Source: Nanosyncoccus sp963544575 (lineage in GTDB: Bacteria; Patescibacteriota; Saccharimonadia; Saccharimonadales; Saccharimonadaceae). Taken from it: a stretch of 64,000 nucleotides of DNA. This document shows, one piece after another, positions 61,712 through 64,000 of the stretch. The DNA is taken from positions 62,001 to 126,000 of the forward strand of contig CAUUFZ010000003.1 in the NCBI GenBank assembly GCA_963544575.1, read 5' to 3'. The position numbers and the translations under genes were made by a program. Position 1 is the stretch's first letter, and each line of letters starts with the position of its first letter. The notes beneath the pieces were generated by a model, which was given only the letters and a program-made list of their open reading frames with translations, searched no databases and was not told the origin of the DNA.

Positions 61712-61741
61712 AAAAATCTCCACTCGAAGTGGAGATTTTCT
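61712..61741 (-). terminator. Terminator of the LPXTG gene
   Basis: The stem AAAATCTCCACT / AGTGGAGATTTT around a CGA loop, with T run on the minus strand. Confidence 0.88.
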
Positions 61742-61754
61742 AAGAATCCGTCGA

Positions 61755-62234
61755 TTAGGCGACAGATTTTTTGCGATTGAGATTCAAACAAACGAGGTAA
61801 ACGGCTACACCAGCGAGAATAGCGGTGAAGACGAGGTCTTCTGGACCAGTACTTGGGAGGTCAGAAGCGGCCTTAGTAGTGCTAGTAGTGGTACCATTGG
61901 CGGTATTTGACGTAGCGGTAGATTTATTGTTTTGGTACTGATCAGCTGGAGAAGCGGTAGAAATCTTATTGGTCTGACCTTGATTGTTGGTCTTTTCAGA
62001 TGATTTAGCTTCAGTTTTAGCTTCAGTCTTATTTTCTGCCTTGGTCTCAGTCTTATTAGCTTTTTCTTCCTTAGACTCTTCGGTAGCAGCGATTTCTTGT
62101 TGGCGGGACTTTTCAGCAGATTTAATAGCTGAAGTAATAATCCAGGCACCGAAAACCACTACGATAAGAGCGATGATGGTAGCGAAAACGATAATACGAA
62201 AACGTTTTGCGCGGTTAGGTTGATTAGTTTGCAT
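61755..62234 (-). CDS. LPXTG surface protein with N-terminal membrane helix
   Basis: The 159-residue protein has an N-terminal helix (about residues 13-33) and a Lys/Glu/Thr/Asn-rich stalk (TEAKTEAKSSEKTNN). The C-terminus is a sortase-type signal: LPSTG at 126-130, a hydrophobic span and the basic end NLNRKKSVA. Sortase would cleave in LPST|G and link the stalk to the wall. No sortase gene lies in the window. The ATG at 62234 is chosen because GGAG lies 8 bases upstream; a TTG start 12 bases earlier would include that site. Confidence 0.8.
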   Translation of the reverse strand: MQTNQPNRAKRFRIIVFATIIALIVVVFGAWIITSAIKSAEKSRQQEIAATEESKEEKANKTETKAENKTEAKTEAKSSEKTNNQGQTNKISTASPADQYQNNKSTATSNTANGTTTSTTKAASDLPSTGPEDLVFTAILAGVAVYLVCLNLNRKKSVA

Positions 62235-62382
62235 GATAATCTCCAATTAACTCTATGATTTATATCAATTTGATTCATTATACCACTTTTTATGTTTTTT
62301 GTAAATAGCTTAACCGTAATCATTACGATTTTGCAAAAAATGCTTATGATTGTTCTGAGGATTTTCTTATAATTAGTGGCGC

Positions 62383-62416
62383 AGAAAAAATCCCTGACTA
62401 GAGCCAGAGATTTTTC
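62383..62416 (-). terminator. Terminator of the gene at 62425
   Basis: The stem AAAATCcCTG / CAGaGATTTT with T run on the minus strand, just after the stop codon. Confidence 0.75.
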
Positions 62417-62424
62417 AGTAAAGC

Positions 62425-63150
62425 TTACTCCTTGTAATACCCCTCCTGATCGCCTGGGTTTGGACCAGGCATAGTATATACCTTGGATGGATCAATACCA
62501 TACTCTGCCCAATTAATCATGTGGTCGCGAAGAAGTTGAATTGGTACGTTTTTACCTAGTTCAGATTTTAACCAATCACCAATCTGAGGCTTGGTCGCGC
62601 CATGACGCAGAAACCAGTTCATGATAGTTTTCACACGGTCAACCGTAAGCTCAAAATAGTCATCCACATACAAAAGCATGCGTTTCTTATTTAGTAAATC
62701 TGTAATCGGTACACCCGCTTGAATTAATTTCTCGATATTCTTCCAGCCATCATTAATCAGAAATTGACCAAGCAATAGATCCAGTGAAGCACCGCGCTGA
62801 ATAAACCAGGCGGCATTTTCGGTAACAAATTCTGAACCATGATAAATATCCGAATAATCTTCCTGACCAAAAGCCGTCATCAGCTTGTTAATATCAATGG
62901 AAATTCCCTGCTTTGTCAGTTCGTCGTAGTTTTCAAAAAGAAGCTCTTTCGATAAGATTTTAGAGATATCACGACCATAAAGTTCACCATTCAGAAAAGA
63001 TTTAAGAATCACCGTTAATGCGATCAAAGTATTTTTCTGATGCTTTCTGTTCGAAATTCGACCGAACACTTCAGCCAGCTCCACCGTTAGCGTCTCCTCA
63101 ACGGAGCGACTTTTGCTGCCAGTTGTAGTTTTCTCATTCAAGTTTTTCAT
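62425..63150 (-). CDS. Helical-repeat protein, unknown function
   Basis: The 241-residue cytoplasmic protein is all helical. Its middle has ankyrin-like phrases: TKQGISIDINKLM, FIQRGASLDLLLGQFLI, LIQAGVPITDLL and FLRHGATKPQIGDWL recur every 30-40 residues, so it is probably a short solenoid that binds another protein. The end (YTMPGPNPGDQEGYYKE) is polar. AAGGAGG precedes the ATG. The sequence 63151-63367 upstream has only promoter-like AT tracts. Confidence 0.7.
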   Translation of the reverse strand: MKNLNEKTTTGSKSRSVEETLTVELAEVFGRISNRKHQKNTLIALTVILKSFLNGELYGRDISKILSKELLFENYDELTKQGISIDINKLMTAFGQEDYSDIYHGSEFVTENAAWFIQRGASLDLLLGQFLINDGWKNIEKLIQAGVPITDLLNKKRMLLYVDDYFELTVDRVKTIMNWFLRHGATKPQIGDWLKSELGKNVPIQLLRDHMINWAEYGIDPSKVYTMPGPNPGDQEGYYKE

Positions 63151-63352
63151 GCCCCCTCCTTATGAAGTCAAACTTTACCTTTTAAGGTACCCAATATTTT
63201 GCACTTAAGTAAAAACTTAATGGAGTTATTATACTCTATCCAGGGAATTTTGTCATCAGGGGTGGAACAGATAGAGGATATTGGTCGTAATCAAAGCCTA
63301 AAAATCCGATAGTTTTTTTGGGGTAGTTTTCAGAGTAGTTTTAAAATGCTAA

Positions 63353-63361
63353 TGCTATAAT
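63353..63361 (+). promoter_or_regulatory. Leaderless promoter of eno
   Basis: TGCTATAAT ends 6 bases before the ATG at 63368; no Shine-Dalgarno sequence is present. Confidence 0.7.
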
Positions 63362-63367
63362 AAAACT

Positions 63368-64000
63368 ATGGAAAATATCACAATCAAAGAAATTCACGCA
63401 AGGCAAATTCTCGACAGCCGCGGCAACCCAACAGTGGAAGCTGATGTCTTCTTATCTGACGGGAGTGCAGGACGCGCCATGGTGCCATCTGGCGCATCGA
63501 CTGGCAGTGGCGAAGCTTTAGAATTACGTGACGGGGATAAAAACTTTTACGACGGCAAAGGTGTTATGCAGGCCGTACGTAACGTTAATACTAAAATAAG
63601 TAGCCTACTTGTAGGTAAACACGTCGACCAGCGAGAGATCGATCAATTGATGATTCAGCTTGACGGCACGGAAAATAAATCGAATCTTGGCGCCAATGCG
63701 ATTCTAGCGGTTTCCTTAGCCCTAGCGAAAGCTTCGGCACGCGCGATGAAAATGCCATTTTATGAATATGTGGCAAAAATTGCTGGAACCTCCGACCGAA
63801 TGTCTTTACCGATGCCAATGATGAACGTGATGAACGGGGGTGCACACGCGGATTGGTGTACGGATTTTCAGGAATATATGCTAATGCCAATCGCGGCGAC
63901 CAATATCAACGAAGCGATTCGCATGGGCGCGGAAACTTTTCACGCCCTGAAGAAGGTTTTGAAAGAAAAAAATTATGTCACCACGGTGGGTGATGAGGGT
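63368..64000 (+). CDS. eno: Enolase, N-terminal half (continues off the window)
   Basis: The first 211 codons of enolase, which converts 2-phosphoglycerate to phosphoenolpyruvate in glycolysis. Seen are IKEIHARQILDSRGNPTVEADV (in part), the mobile loop PSGASTG, NLGANAILAVSLALAKA, and MMNVMNGGAHADWCTDFQEYMLMP (in part), with the metal/substrate residues of the first half intact. The usual length is about 420-430, so the second half is outside. The start is leaderless. Confidence 0.96.
   Translation, partial: MENITIKEIHARQILDSRGNPTVEADVFLSDGSAGRAMVPSGASTGSGEALELRDGDKNFYDGKGVMQAVRNVNTKISSLLVGKHVDQREIDQLMIQLDGTENKSNLGANAILAVSLALAKASARAMKMPFYEYVAKIAGTSDRMSLPMPMMNVMNGGAHADWCTDFQEYMLMPIAATNINEAIRMGAETFHALKKVLKEKNYVTTVGDEG

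Noticed and set aside
63591..63890. A minus-strand reading frame opposite eno
   Set aside because: It lies entirely within the enolase coding sequence, which is unmistakable.
1..64000. Reassigned UGA codon (glycine), known from some CPR lineages
   Set aside because: Conserved genes read through at normal length without internal UGA, so the standard code fits.

Overview
The window reads as a piece of a small, AT-leaning genome of a host-associated Candidate Phyla Radiation bacterium, most probably Candidatus Saccharibacteria (TM7). That assignment is inference from gene content and style. It rests on a family of BspA/DUF285 repeat surface proteins, a transamidation-type GatCAB set, a baseplate-J-like CPR membrane protein, a membrane-anchored family 5 solute-binding protein, LysM-CHAP and MltG wall enzymes, a short UvrC, tight overlapping operons, and many genes whose -10 box lies only 6-8 bases before the ATG. 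The standard genetic code fits; no reassigned UGA is needed.

Layout. 1-8.1 kb holds a dispersed str-type cluster (rpsJ, tuf, fusA) interrupted by an orphan membrane protein and a lipoprotein, and framed by two surface-protein genes. 8.2-13.0 kb has metK and gatB-(membrane HEPN-like protein)-gatA-gatC. 13.0-18.9 kb has a small tandem paralogue pair, a coiled-coil protein, a BceAB-like ABC transporter and a uracil-DNA-glycosylase-family gene. 18.9-30.3 kb carries uvrB, an orphan CdiA-CT-like nuclease behind a G10 tract, small RNAs and tRNA-Leu(UAG), rsmD, recG, trmD, two coiled-coil proteins, a structured ncRNA candidate and obgE. 30.3-36.3 kb is a cluster of three BspA-like adhesin genes, the first switched out of frame by a G10 tract. 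36.4-45.1 kb has a LysM-CHAP hydrolase, a RuvX-MltG fusion, a CPR membrane protein, a soluble sensor kinase with its response regulator, a pseudouridine synthase and a sugar-kinase-like protein. 45.2-55.6 kb has uvrA, another BspA-like gene, exonuclease I, a DsbA-like protein, a CBS protein, a secreted HNH nuclease, a GNAT enzyme and a NYN-domain protein. 55.6-64 kb has a small RNA, tRNA-Leu(GAG), a peptide-binding protein, secG, a 4-TM protein, uvrC, a large membrane protein, an LPXTG protein, an unknown protein and the start of eno.

How it fits together. Housekeeping genes for translation and excision repair (UvrA, UvrB and UvrC are all here) are interleaved with a surface and secretion programme: repeat adhesins, wall hydrolases, a secreted nuclease, a thiol oxidoreductase and a peptide-binding protein. 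This is what an epibiont that attaches to and feeds on a host bacterium would need (inference).

The most interesting signals are: (1) two G10 tracts, one inside the 5' coding part of an adhesin gene where 9 G would restore the full reading frame, the other in the promoter of a toxin-like nuclease, together suggesting phase variation; (2) a two-copy small-RNA family with matched promoters, a covarying stem and a conserved loop, each copy between a putative nuclease gene and a tRNA-Leu gene; (3) an orphan structured RNA of about 144 nt before obgE; (4) widespread leaderless gene starts; (5) a RuvX-MltG fusion and a membrane HEPN-like protein inside the gat operon.
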